Below are positions 1-8,377 of a DNA stretch of 14,373 nt, one piece after another. The number at the start of each line of letters is the position of its first letter. Positions within the stretch are counted from its first letter, which is position 1. Below the pieces are notes generated by a model that searched no databases, had not been told where the DNA came from, and worked only from the letters and a program-made list of their open reading frames with translations. Source of the DNA: Bacteroidaceae bacterium (lineage in GTDB: Bacteria; Bacteroidota; Bacteroidia; Bacteroidales; Bacteroidaceae). The position numbers and the translations under genes were made by a program. The stretch covers positions 1-14,373 of the forward strand of contig JAILIJ010000066.1 in NCBI GenBank assembly GCA_024695315.1. The letters run 5' to 3'.

Positions 1-2835
1 CCTCATCTGACGCGCAACAATACGTTTATCAAGGTCACGTGTAATATCCATAGTCGTCATGACAAGTTTTCCGCCCCCCACATTTGCCTCGAAAAGCATT
101 CCTATCTTACGAGAGATAAACCAGGTATCTATACTCTGCACAAGTGGTTGGAAGTCAGCTGGGAAATCCGTAAACTGCATAACCTGGGCACGGTTGACAA
201 GTTCCCACCATTGAAGGTCAGAATGATAGTCCGTAGGGAATAGCTCGAAAATGCTATGTGTGTTCTCCACAAAAATACCGGTTGTATGAGGAGGGCGCAT
301 CTTAAACCATGATGTATTCCAAAATACAGGGGTAAATTGCTGCACAACCTCCTTTCCGTATGTCACCTTGCCAGCCGCACAAATAAGCACCTTACCACCT
401 TTTTTCAGAATCTTACTTGCTTGTTCATCCAAGGAATCTGTAAAATATATTCCATCCTCTATGAATGTTCCAGCTCGTTTTCCCTTCTTAACCTTTGTTT
501 TGACATCATCAGTTTCTGGATATACCCAAAAGTCCCAATGGTTCAAGGCATCCGTGCCAGGAATTGAGACAGCTAAAGTCAACTTTGTTGGTTCTGTAAT
601 ACGATCAAGATGAACAGAAACCGTTCCAAGTTCAATATTACCTCCAACAGGAATATCTTGAGTTTTGAAATCACCAATCATAAATGGTGCTTCCATATTT
701 AGCAATCCATTCTTCTTTGGAGTCTTATAGATAACGTAATGTGGAGTCACATTCTTGAGTTCTCCGTCAGAAAATTGATTCAATTCTATATCAGCCTTGA
801 ATATCTCACTATTCTTATATGTAAACTTAGGAATACGTGCGAGTGGAACAATAGGAGAACAGAACTCGCGGAATTCTGAATCTGAGATATATCCCTTATT
901 ATCGAAGAATACATCTGTAACGCCTACTAACGCTGTACCCTGACCAGAATAGTCATTTAGAGAAAGAAGCTGAAAACCAGCATAATTAGGAGTACGTAAC
1001 GTACGCTCAATCTCATACTTATAACATAAAGCCTGGAGTTTACCACTAGCCATCATAAAATCGCGTGCTCTACTGCCCATGCCGTTATCATTAAGGAGGT
1101 CGCGGAATATTTCAAAATTCTTAGCCTTATTTACACCTGTGTATTTTCCTATTTCATCAAAATTAGGGAAAGCACACCATTGTCCAGTTTCATGACTCAC
1201 AAAAGGCATGGTAATAGGCGTGTTAGGCATATCTTTGCCATTATATGTTGTGATGTTTTTAGAGAAGTTGATGGTAGACTCAGGAGCACGTCTTGCCCAT
1301 TCGCCAAGTCCACGCGCACCAGCTTTGACTGCATATTCGCTTCCTGGCTGCCAAGCCCATCCTCCGCCAACACTAAATCCGCCATACAGATGACGTGAGT
1401 CATACTTTTTCATCTTTGCCACATGTTCCGTAGACCATTTAACCCAGTTGCCAGCAGGCTCATTACCAAAGGCAAAGAAAGTGAATGATGGATGATTACC
1501 ATAGGTATCACATATTCTCACACTTTCATCATAAAGATATTTGTCAATATACTCTCCCCTACCCAGTTTTACACCGTGGTTAGGCCAAGATGGACCTTCT
1601 GGCTGGATATAAAAACCTACCATATCGGCGGCAAGAAAAGCAGCCTCTGGAGGACAATATGAATGGAAGCGCATGTGGTTCAAACCATAACTCTTACAAG
1701 TCTTAAAAACTTTAAGCCATGAGTCAAGATCCATTGGAGGGTAACCGGTATTAGGGAAATCACAATTCTCAACTGTACCTCTCAACTGAATTTCTCTACC
1801 ATTGACATAGAACATCTTATCACGTATCTCTATCTTACGCATACCAAAGACTGTCTCTGAGGCACTTGTGGCGTTCTTTGTCTTAACCTGAACATAAAGA
1901 CGATATAGCTGTGGAGTAAATTCATCCCAAAGAAGCACGCTATCAGTCATGTCAAGGTACATATCCACATTAGTCAAGGAGTCACTTGAAAGTACGACTG
2001 GCAAAGGCTTAGGTTTAGAAGTTACAACATGGTGCTTATTTGTATTAAAGGCAACAGCCATAAGGGTGATTGTCGCTTTATCTTTCTGTTTCAGGCCAAG
2101 AAGTGAAAGATGTATTCTGACAGATTTGTTATCCACATCAGGATATACTTGACAAGACTCAACATGGTTAAATGGAATTAACTCCATTCTTCCCACTACA
2201 CCGTTCCAATCACCTTGCGTCTGATCGGTTACAGAATGAGAATCCTGTCCCACCTTCACTGTTTCAGGGTCATTATCCACGCAAATAGCTATGGTATTAT
2301 CACCAGGTTTTAATTCCCCATTATATAATGTATATGTATGAGGAACAGAGAGGGAATTAGAGATTCTGTCAAGTTTTACCCCATTCACCCAAATTGAAGT
2401 GACAATATGTGGTCTTTCCAAATACAATACGTATTTTGGATTCTTTTCAGAAGCATCTATATGGACAGTACGCTTATACCACGCCTTGCCAACATAATGT
2501 TTATCTGGAGTAAGAAAAAACTGAAGTTTCATATCCTTACCCGGTTTACGATATTTTTTCATATAAGGGTTGAAGAAATAGCTTGAGTCGTAAAGTGATC
2601 CAACCCATTTGGTATCTACACTAATATCGTCACCCTTGAGTTTCTCAGGCATAGAAGCAGGAAGAGAAATTCTATCTGACAGATTATGTTCTGGTTTGAA
2701 CCAGCCATCGGCCTCCCCCTTACCTTCTCTGTCAATCTGGAATTGCCACTCACCAGCTAAATTGATTACCTCCTGGGCACTTGCACCCACATAGAAACAT
2801 AAAAAAAATGAAATTAAATAAAAAAGCTTGTACAT
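1..2835 (-). CDS. Secreted glycoside hydrolase family 2 enzyme, beta-galactosidase-like (3' end outside window)
   Basis: The minus-strand frame is open from the ATG at 2835 to base 1 (945 codons, no stop). It begins with a type I signal peptide (residues 1-20, likely cleavage ASA|Q). GH2 domains follow in order: a jelly-roll sugar-binding domain (about 22-220, with WYKR near 119-122 and GDWNG at 208-212), an Ig-like domain (about 225-335) and a TIM barrel entered at FYVNGREIQLRG (from 342). The acid/base pair is N458-E459 in FGNEP. The nucleophile is E549 in SHETGQW, 90 residues later, which is the usual spacing. Residues beyond about 650 form extra domains, the last of which (about 820-940) resembles a glutamine-amidotransferase-like fold. 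It should hydrolyse a terminal beta-linked sugar from a glycan in the periplasm or at the surface. The exact substrate (galactoside, glucuronide or other) cannot be read from the motifs. No SusC/SusD genes are visible in the window. The start is fixed by the signal peptide and a promoter-like box 26 bp upstream. Confidence 0.9.
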   Translation of the reverse strand, partial: MYKLFYLISFFLCFYVGASAQEVINLAGEWQFQIDREGKGEADGWFKPEHNLSDRISLPASMPEKLKGDDISVDTKWVGSLYDSSYFFNPYMKKYRKPGKDMKLQFFLTPDKHYVGKAWYKRTVHIDASEKNPKYVLYLERPHIVTSIWVNGVKLDRISNSLSVPHTYTLYNGELKPGDNTIAICVDNDPETVKVGQDSHSVTDQTQGDWNGVVGRMELIPFNHVESCQVYPDVDNKSVRIHLSLLGLKQKDKATITLMAVAFNTNKHHVVTSKPKPLPVVLSSDSLTNVDMYLDMTDSVLLWDEFTPQLYRLYVQVKTKNATSASETVFGMRKIEIRDKMFYVNGREIQLRGTVENCDFPNTGYPPMDLDSWLKVFKTCKSYGLNHMRFHSYCPPEAAFLAADMVGFYIQPEGPSWPNHGVKLGRGEYIDKYLYDESVRICDTYGNHPSFTFFAFGNEPAGNWVKWSTEHVAKMKKYDSRHLYGGFSVGGGWAWQPGSEYAVKAGARGLGEWARRAPESTINFSKNITTYNGKDMPNTPITMPFVSHETGQWCAFPNFDEIGKYTGVNKAKNFEIFRDLLNDNGMGSRARDFMMASGKLQALCYKYEIERTLRTPNYAGFQLLSLNDYSGQGTALVGVTDVFFDNKGYISDSEFREFCSPIVPLARIPKFTYKNSEIFKADIELNQFSDGELKNVTPHYVIYKTPKKNGLLNMEAPFMIGDFKTQDIPVGGNIELGTVSVHLDRITEPTKLTLAVSIPGTDALNHWDFWVYPETDDVKTKVKKGKRAGTFIEDGIYFTDSLDEQASKILKKGGKVLICAAGKVTYGKEVVQQFTPVFWNTSWFKMRPPHTTGIFVENTHSIFELFPTDYHSDLQWWELVNRAQVMQFTDFPADFQPLVQSIDTWFISRKIGMLFEANVGGGKLVMTTMDITRDLDKRIVARQMR

Positions 2836-2860
2836 AAAGTTAGTTGTTGGAAATTTTACA

Positions 2861-2868
2861 CAAAAATA
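2861..2868 (-). promoter_or_regulatory. Bacteroidetes -7 box for the GH2 gene
   Basis: On the minus strand this reads TATTTTTG, an exact match to the Bacteroidetes sigma-70 -7 consensus TAnnTTTG. It lies 25 bp before the GH2 start codon and implies a leader of roughly 15-20 nt. I see no convincing -33 TTG-type box at the usual distance. Assigned by motif and position only. Confidence 0.5.
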
Positions 2869-2910
2869 CAAAGTTTTACTGTAAAAAGGAAGATGTTTAA
2901 GAAAATAACT

Positions 2911-2918
2911 TATCTTTG
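2911..2918 (+). promoter_or_regulatory. Bacteroidetes -7 box for the DUF2156-like small gene
   Basis: TATCTTTG matches TAnnTTTG exactly. It sits 15 bp before the ATG at 2933 and 45 bp before the internal ATG at 2963. Transcription would begin about 7 bp downstream, near 2925. That leaves a leader of only about 8 nt for the first ATG, or about 38 nt for the second. The second fits better and agrees with the protein family's usual start. The -33 element is not clear. Confidence 0.5.
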
Positions 2919-2932
2919 CGCCTAAATAATAA

Positions 2933-3412
2933 ATGAATAACACAAAAATAACCGAACTTCCTATGATACCATTCAAGAAAATTACCATCGGAGAAAAAGT
3001 CTCCATCGATAAATTTATTGCTACATTAGAGCATAATGAAGAGTTATTAAACCTCGACACATGGAAAAATGACGATGACGCTTTTTACGCTATAGTAGAA
3101 GGAAGACTCATTTTCCGCAAATTGGAAGCTCACACCTACATTTTCTCCATGCCGTATGGCTCTGGACCACTTAGATATGCTCTCATGCAGATGCTCGAAG
3201 ACTCTACTATGATGGGGTGCAAATGCATAATAAAGGGAATACCAGAAAAACATCTTGCTGACTTCAAAGCTGCCATGCCAGGACATTTCGATTACGAAAT
3301 AAATACAGATGGCACAATCTCAGCTTTTGCATGCAAAAGCTACGCTTTTTCTGTATTTAACAACAACGAGAGTATGGTTCCACCCCCAACAGGAGAAATG
3401 TTTAGGAAATAA
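2933..3412 (+). CDS. Small protein resembling only the N-terminal half of DUF2156
   Basis: A 159-residue soluble protein without signal peptide or membrane segment. From residue 11 it follows the pattern I know from the start of Bacteroidetes DUF2156 (phosphatidylglycerol lysyltransferase C-terminal-like) proteins: MIPFKKITIGEK, then a beta strand (YAIVEGRLIFRK), a glycine turn (MPYGSGPLRYAL) with a long helix, and PGHFDYEI near 115-122. Full-length family members run to about 300 residues and continue into a second GNAT-like half with a lysine/histidine-rich motif. Here the protein stops after a 25-residue unrelated tail, and no continuation follows the stop in this frame. It is either a natural stand-alone single domain or a truncated relative. 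The longest start (2933) is given, but the ATG at 2963 matches the family start and the promoter better. It is divergent from the GH2 gene and its function is unknown. Confidence 0.7.
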   Translation: MNNTKITELPMIPFKKITIGEKVSIDKFIATLEHNEELLNLDTWKNDDDAFYAIVEGRLIFRKLEAHTYIFSMPYGSGPLRYALMQMLEDSTMMGCKCIIKGIPEKHLADFKAAMPGHFDYEINTDGTISAFACKSYAFSVFNNNESMVPPPTGEMFRK

Positions 3413-3461
3413 AACTCCATAAAACCATAAACTATAAATACTGTAAATACCATATAACTGC

Positions 3462-3495
3462 AAAAAGGGAGGCTCACATCAACTGCGAACCTCCC
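3462..3495 (-). terminator. Intrinsic terminator of the 3526-6060 gene
   Basis: Read on the minus strand, an 11-bp stem starts with GGGAGGTTCGC and closes with GTGAGCCTCCC. It contains two G-U wobbles, has a 7-nt loop (AGTTGAT) and is followed directly by TTTTTG. It begins 31 bp after the stop codon of the upstream minus-strand gene. On the plus strand the same hairpin (6 bp plus weaker pairs) is followed by TCACATTT, a poor U-tract, so it could only weakly stop the small plus-strand gene ending at 3412. Confidence 0.85.
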
Positions 3496-3525
3496 TCACA
3501 TTTAATAACTATTAAGAATTGAAAA

Positions 3526-6060
3526 TTACTTCATAATCTTCTTTACAGAACCATCAGACATCTTAACGATATTAATGCCCTTCTGAAGTGAAGAAGTCTT
3601 AGCTCCAGCTACATTAAAGATAGCCTTTGAAGTAGCATCAGCATTTTCAACACCAGCAATAGCATCTGTTGAGTCAGTAAATCTAATTGTATATGTATAT
3701 ATGCTACTATCATACTCAAATATAATGATAGCCTTTGCTCCTACAGGAATCTCTTCTGTAGCACCAGCATAGTCAGCATAGAAAGTGAGAACATCATCAT
3801 CAAGTGAAACCTCCAAATTGACAATAGCAGAAGCATCTTCCTCACCTACTACATATCCATAAGAATCAAAATATGTGGCATTATCGTAACCAATTTCTTG
3901 GTAAGAAGAAACTGATTTCAAAGCTAATACCTTACCAGACTCCTTGAAAGCAGTAACATCTGCGGCTCCGAGAGAAGTAATAATCTTATTCAATTCTTCT
4001 GAAGATACTGACATTTCAAGATTGCTACCAGATGTCATATTATCCATATCAAATGCAGCTATCTCTTCTCCAGCATTCTTGTACTCAATAATCTCATTTA
4101 CAAATTCTACATATAGGTTATACTTCAAGTAGTCACCTGTAGCAGAGTTTACAAGATATAGATCTGCCAAATAATTGTCGCCTGCAGCACGCTGTCCTGG
4201 GTACTGATACCATGTAATTTCGCCTGAAGCATATGTGATACCAAATGAATTTGTTCCCCAACCTGCATTATCAACAACAACTTGGCCTTCAGAGTTTTCG
4301 TATGTTGTTGTACCATACCAGAATCCTGGTGCAGGTGTACATGTATAGTTCTTAGAGAATTCAAGAGTAGTCACACTTGTAGTCTCATCTGTAGTGGCCT
4401 TATCAGTATAGAGAACGAAATCTTCAGTACCAATTTGGCTCTTTATCTTTTCTAGATCCAAAACTGTTTTTGTTCCATAATTCCATTCTGAATCAGAGAG
4501 TTTAATCTGCATAGAGATAGTCTCTGTAGCAATAAGATTCTTTGGTCCGTAAACTTCCTCTCCCTCAACTGGTGCCTTAATAGTATATGATACATTTACA
4601 ACATAATACTTATCATTATACATAAAAAGTAACCAAGTCTTTACATTTGCATTCTCCTTAATGTCTGTATATTTACCAGAACGTTGACCAATAGAGTACT
4701 TTCCATCAGCAAGACTTCCTAAGGCAACAAAGAATGTAGCAGAACCGCCCCAGTCACCAATATATCCATCTTCGTTGAAATAGTAACCGCCAGAGCCCTC
4801 TGTATGATTATCAGACACCTCATTTTCTGCAGAGAAAGCATATACGTCAGAAATATCATCTGCAGTACAACCTAAAGCCTCAATTACGGCTGCCATATCT
4901 ACTGTGAAAGACTTAGTAGCATAATTATCATCTATATCTGCAGTAATTTCAACATCAACAGAACCGACCTTTGTCATCTCTGTAAAGTCATATACTTTCT
5001 GAGCCTCAACATTTGCAGTAAATTTAACCTTAACAGCCTTCTTTCCGTTAACGATAAATACTTCTACACAGTCTGTATCGCCAGCTTTCATAGTATTCTT
5101 ATACTGTCCATAAGTTGCTGTAAGTTTATAATCTGAAAGCTTGAAACTCTGTAAATAGAATGTTGCATCAGCTCCATGTGCATGAGGCGCATTCTGTGGC
5201 AAGAGAGTAGAATTACCGGTAGCTTCATCATATTCACTATAACGTCCAAACCATCCATCTGTATTAAACTCACTTATAGCCTTAACAGTATCACCAAGAA
5301 GATAAGAAGTACCATCAAGGACAGAAACTACCTGACGTGTTACTAAGATAGTCTCGAGGTTACCCTGGATTGTTGTTGTATCAACCCCAAGAACTGTCTC
5401 TATATCTGACATATCAACAGAAACTGTCTTTCCCTCATATTCCTTTCCTTCTGTAAACTCAAGTGTAGCAGCATATTCCTTTAGCACCTCAAGTTCTGCG
5501 AAAAGTTTAGTTGGAGCAGCAATCTCCTTTGGTTTTTCAGCAGCATTTACATGTAGATTAACTGCGAAAGACACCTCTGTAGCACCATTTTTAAGTAATA
5601 AAGTGCAATTAAGGTCAGAATCCTCATATATCTTCTTGAAATAGTTTGGCATCTGGCCAACATTAACAGAAATATTTGCCTCTGTTACCTCGTTAGTCTC
5701 TGCATCTGTTGTCTTATCATTATAATATAATCCGGCAAACCAGCATGTTCCATCAGCAGAATAGCCCTGAGCTACACCTGAAATATTCATCCAAAACTCA
5801 TTCGCATTCCCTGTGTATGAGTTTGAAGTACCAGACTCCGTCTTTAGGTAAACGTTTCCACCATCAGAAATAAGCTTGTGCAAAGAAGCTGTATCTGTTC
5901 CAAGCTTTGTTGCCACTTCTGTTGGATCAAAAGTAACAGATCCACTAAAATATTTATCTTCTGGATCACTTGTAATTTTAGCGGAGTAATCCTGTGCATT
6001 TGCAACCGAACTAACCATTATCATGGCCGTTAGGCAAAGAGAAGTAAAAATTTTTCTCAT
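3526..6060 (-). CDS. Secreted multi-repeat DUF4859-like protein with C-terminal sorting domain
   Basis: 844 residues with a signal peptide (1-23, MRKIFTSLCL...ANAQ|D). The rest is acidic, Tyr/Thr-rich and beta-type. I count five diverged repeats of about 135-165 residues: roughly 24-172, 188-352, 358-494, 505-655 and 660-796. Each opens with a helix carrying an LG-type motif (TKLGTD, TVLGVD, EALGCT, SQIGTE, TSLGAA). Most also carry a WF/Y...G segment and a GQ-x-P/AGD-like turn (NVGQMP, TYGQYK, SIGQRS, QYPGQRAAGD). The same signature occurs in the C-terminal DUF4859-like domain of the neighbouring peptidase. Residues 800-844 (IFNVAGAK...KGINIVK...VKKIMK) look like a type IX secretion type A sorting domain. 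No catalytic motif is visible. It probably acts at the surface as a binding or scaffold protein, co-expressed with the peptidase 61 bp upstream. The function is inferred from context only. Confidence 0.85.
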   Translation of the reverse strand: MRKIFTSLCLTAMIMVSSVANAQDYSAKITSDPEDKYFSGSVTFDPTEVATKLGTDTASLHKLISDGGNVYLKTESGTSNSYTGNANEFWMNISGVAQGYSADGTCWFAGLYYNDKTTDAETNEVTEANISVNVGQMPNYFKKIYEDSDLNCTLLLKNGATEVSFAVNLHVNAAEKPKEIAAPTKLFAELEVLKEYAATLEFTEGKEYEGKTVSVDMSDIETVLGVDTTTIQGNLETILVTRQVVSVLDGTSYLLGDTVKAISEFNTDGWFGRYSEYDEATGNSTLLPQNAPHAHGADATFYLQSFKLSDYKLTATYGQYKNTMKAGDTDCVEVFIVNGKKAVKVKFTANVEAQKVYDFTEMTKVGSVDVEITADIDDNYATKSFTVDMAAVIEALGCTADDISDVYAFSAENEVSDNHTEGSGGYYFNEDGYIGDWGGSATFFVALGSLADGKYSIGQRSGKYTDIKENANVKTWLLFMYNDKYYVVNVSYTIKAPVEGEEVYGPKNLIATETISMQIKLSDSEWNYGTKTVLDLEKIKSQIGTEDFVLYTDKATTDETTSVTTLEFSKNYTCTPAPGFWYGTTTYENSEGQVVVDNAGWGTNSFGITYASGEITWYQYPGQRAAGDNYLADLYLVNSATGDYLKYNLYVEFVNEIIEYKNAGEEIAAFDMDNMTSGSNLEMSVSSEELNKIITSLGAADVTAFKESGKVLALKSVSSYQEIGYDNATYFDSYGYVVGEEDASAIVNLEVSLDDDVLTFYADYAGATEEIPVGAKAIIIFEYDSSIYTYTIRFTDSTDAIAGVENADATSKAIFNVAGAKTSSLQKGINIVKMSDGSVKKIMK

Positions 6061-6082
6061 AGGTTAAGTTTTTTTAGGTTAA
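6061..6082 (-). repeat. Direct repeat TTAACCT directly before the start codon
   Basis: On the minus strand two copies of TTAACCT (6076-6082 and 6061-6067) are separated by AAAAAAAC, a 15-bp period. The second copy touches the ATG at 6060. No Shine-Dalgarno sequence is present. It could be a translational or protein-binding leader element, or simply AT-rich leader sequence. Confidence 0.5.
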
Positions 6083-6111
6083 TACTTATATTTCCTTTAA
6101 ATTGTGTTTGC

Positions 6112-6119
6112 GAAAGGTA
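6112..6119 (-). promoter_or_regulatory. Possible internal promoter between peptidase and repeat protein
   Basis: The minus-strand sequence TACCTTTC differs from TAnnTTTG only in the last base. It begins 2 bp past the stop codon of the peptidase gene, giving a leader of about 45 nt to the next ATG. No terminator lies between the two genes, so transcription from the peptidase promoter can also read through. This would be a second promoter, not a replacement for the operon. Confidence 0.3.
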
Positions 6120-6121
6120 GC

Positions 6122-8275
6122 TTATTTAATAAGTACTTTTTTATTTCCAACAATATATACACCTTTATCAAGGCCTTTAGTTGCATCCTTCTCAGTAGTG
6201 CCACCTTTAACTTTTCTACCAGAGATATCATACACATTTACGGGCCCTGTACTTATTTCCATCCTATTATTAATATCCTCTATAGCTGTAACTACATCTG
6301 ACTGAACTGTAGAAGCCAAAACAGATCCAGTCTTCTCTTTTGTGACATGAACATTAAAGACAAACTTTACAGTTGCAGTCTCATCTCCCCTCTTATACTT
6401 TAGTGCCTGAGAAATAGTATAATTGCTGCCTGCAGACAATTTTCCAGGATACTGTCCTACATTAAAAGTAAGTGTTGAAGGAGTAAATTCTGAATACAAA
6501 TATCCATTACCCCAGTCAGAACGATTTCCAGAGGCATTAAACCAATGGCCGTATCCATTTGCTGATGAACCAAGATTTGAAATATTACCATTAGCATTAA
6601 CAGCATAGAACATAATTTGTCCGTCAGATGGACCCGCAGAACTCCAAGAAACCATCTTACCGCTAAGATCAGAAGCTTGCATTTGAAATGCTGTTCCGAG
6701 TGTAGCAGCTGCATCATCTGTTAAAGTTACCGTAGTACCACTATAGTCTCCGCCTGTTGTTGGAGCGAAATATACATCATAAGTAATTGTAGCATCAGAG
6801 ATTGGCAAATCTTCTGATATTACTGGAGCGCCTGCAATATTTGTATTGCTAAATTCAACAGTATATGGCCACTGGTCATCATTTGTCACATCATCATCCC
6901 ATTTATGCTGAATATAAGTTGATGGAGCAGGAACAACAACCATATATAGTTTGTCTACATTCTCTGGAACAGTATATGAAGTTTCGCAAGAATAAGAATA
7001 TGTAGATCTCTTGCCCTGGCAATAGATAGAGTCGACAGAGCTATATACTCTTGAGCCATCTTTCAAAAGGGCTACATATCCAAGACGGAAACCACGAGCA
7101 GAATAAGACTGAGCAGAATTATATTTTGTCTTTTCTATTGATTCATAAATTGAATTACCACTATAATATGTAACAGGATCTCCGTCAGCCAACAAAGCCG
7201 TAGCTTTCAGAGAAGTAAACTCCGTTGTAATTGTTGTGCCGGCTTGAGGAACTGAAAGAGGGATAATATTAAATCCTGTTGACTGTGGACATGAAGAATA
7301 TGCAACCTGATACTTTGTTCCTCCAAGACTTACATAATTATATGTATATGAACCTATATAAGCACTTGCTTCGTCACGACATACGTCCAGATCGAGAGTT
7401 GCCATCTTCATGGCATAATCGAAATATTCCTTAAATAACTGCTTCACATCATATCCCATCATATCCATAAACACCTCATTTGGATCAGCAGCATAATCTA
7501 TTTGATGACGCCATATCTTACCAATAATGTCTATACCATATTTCTCAGCAAGATAATAATGCCACCAATAGCTCTGATAACGCTGCCACTCATGAGTAGT
7601 GGCATAATTGTGTGCATTCTGAAATACAGACCAACTCTGTGAGAATTTCTCACTTGGATATGCCTGAGCAGCTTGCCACTGGGCAGTCTGTTCCCAAAAA
7701 GCTGCTCCCTTACCTATAGGATCATGAAAACCAGCATGTCCTCCAAGGTCAGAATAACACATATACTGGAAAGAATGTCCTACTTCATGAGCAACGGAAT
7801 GTCCTACAGGCTTACACGTTGCAGGATTAAGCCAAAGAGCACCAATAGTAAAATCATAACCACCACCATAACAAGTCCATGTTGTAGTATGGTTAAGCAA
7901 AATCATCATTTTATATTTGCTAACTTTTGAGCTTGCCTCATCACAAAATGCCAACTTTCCAACATTAAGAGCATAGAAGATCTCAGCTTTCTTCAACAAA
8001 TCGTCAACATCTATATAATAATAGTTATTTGAAGAAAGATTTGTTGGTTCCGTTGTATAATATTTGTCCCAATAACAAATAAAATTTTCACTCTCCTTAG
8101 AGCGAGACTTTGACCAAGTGTATTTATTCTCAGTATCTGTCTCACTATAAAGAAGAGTGTCGCTCCTTTCTACCTTCCATTCGTCAGGTATATAAAGAGC
8201 CTTCTGCGCAAATGTTGTACATGAAGCCTGCATTAGGCAAGCAAAAGTTAATATTCTCAAAAGTTTCATATTCAA
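6122..8275 (-). CDS. Secreted zinc metallopeptidase (DUF6055-like) with DUF4859-like domain and sorting domain
   Basis: 717 residues. An N-terminal type I signal peptide ends near TFAQ (residue 24); C19 is not in a valid lipobox. The catalytic region (about 60-300) resembles DUF6055. It contains HEVGHSFQ with H163, E164 and H167 as the HExxH zinc site. E195 in FWEQTAQW is the likely third ligand, 28 residues on, in gluzincin fashion. A beta-rich middle (about 305-480) follows. Residues about 495-645 form a DUF4859-like domain (NGYGHWFNASG at 573-583, FNVGQYPG at 604-611). Residues about 665-717 (VYDISGRKV...KGVYIVGNKKVLIK) look like a type IX secretion type A sorting domain. It should cleave protein or glycoprotein outside the cell. 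ATG codons at residues 1 and 3 are both usable. It is first in a two-gene unit, divergent from the sensor-regulator at 8440, which is its likely regulator. Specificity is unknown. Confidence 0.85.
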   Translation of the reverse strand: MNMKLLRILTFACLMQASCTTFAQKALYIPDEWKVERSDTLLYSETDTENKYTWSKSRSKESENFICYWDKYYTTEPTNLSSNNYYYIDVDDLLKKAEIFYALNVGKLAFCDEASSKVSKYKMMILLNHTTTWTCYGGGYDFTIGALWLNPATCKPVGHSVAHEVGHSFQYMCYSDLGGHAGFHDPIGKGAAFWEQTAQWQAAQAYPSEKFSQSWSVFQNAHNYATTHEWQRYQSYWWHYYLAEKYGIDIIGKIWRHQIDYAADPNEVFMDMMGYDVKQLFKEYFDYAMKMATLDLDVCRDEASAYIGSYTYNYVSLGGTKYQVAYSSCPQSTGFNIIPLSVPQAGTTITTEFTSLKATALLADGDPVTYYSGNSIYESIEKTKYNSAQSYSARGFRLGYVALLKDGSRVYSSVDSIYCQGKRSTYSYSCETSYTVPENVDKLYMVVVPAPSTYIQHKWDDDVTNDDQWPYTVEFSNTNIAGAPVISEDLPISDATITYDVYFAPTTGGDYSGTTVTLTDDAAATLGTAFQMQASDLSGKMVSWSSAGPSDGQIMFYAVNANGNISNLGSSANGYGHWFNASGNRSDWGNGYLYSEFTPSTLTFNVGQYPGKLSAGSNYTISQALKYKRGDETATVKFVFNVHVTKEKTGSVLASTVQSDVVTAIEDINNRMEISTGPVNVYDISGRKVKGGTTEKDATKGLDKGVYIVGNKKVLIK

Positions 8276-8338
8276 TGGTATTTTTTACTGATTTCTGTTG
8301 TACGTATTTTTCTGTGTCATTTACACTTTTTAACGCTG

Positions 8339-8346
8339 CAAAGAAA
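8339..8346 (-). promoter_or_regulatory. Possible -7 box for the peptidase operon
   Basis: The minus-strand sequence TTTCTTTG differs from TAnnTTTG at one position. It lies 63 bp before the peptidase start codon, which implies a leader of about 55 nt. No good -33 element is seen at the expected spacing. This would be consistent with a promoter that needs an activator. Placement is tentative. Confidence 0.35.
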
Positions 8347-8377
8347 TAATTATTTATGCAATACATGTGCTAAAAAA

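Noticed and set aside
8210..8275. Lipoprotein signal at the start of the peptidase (C19)
   Set aside because: The residues before C19 are Q-A-S, without the Leu-type residue needed at -3. A type I cleavage site at TFAQ and a C-terminal sorting domain explain export better.
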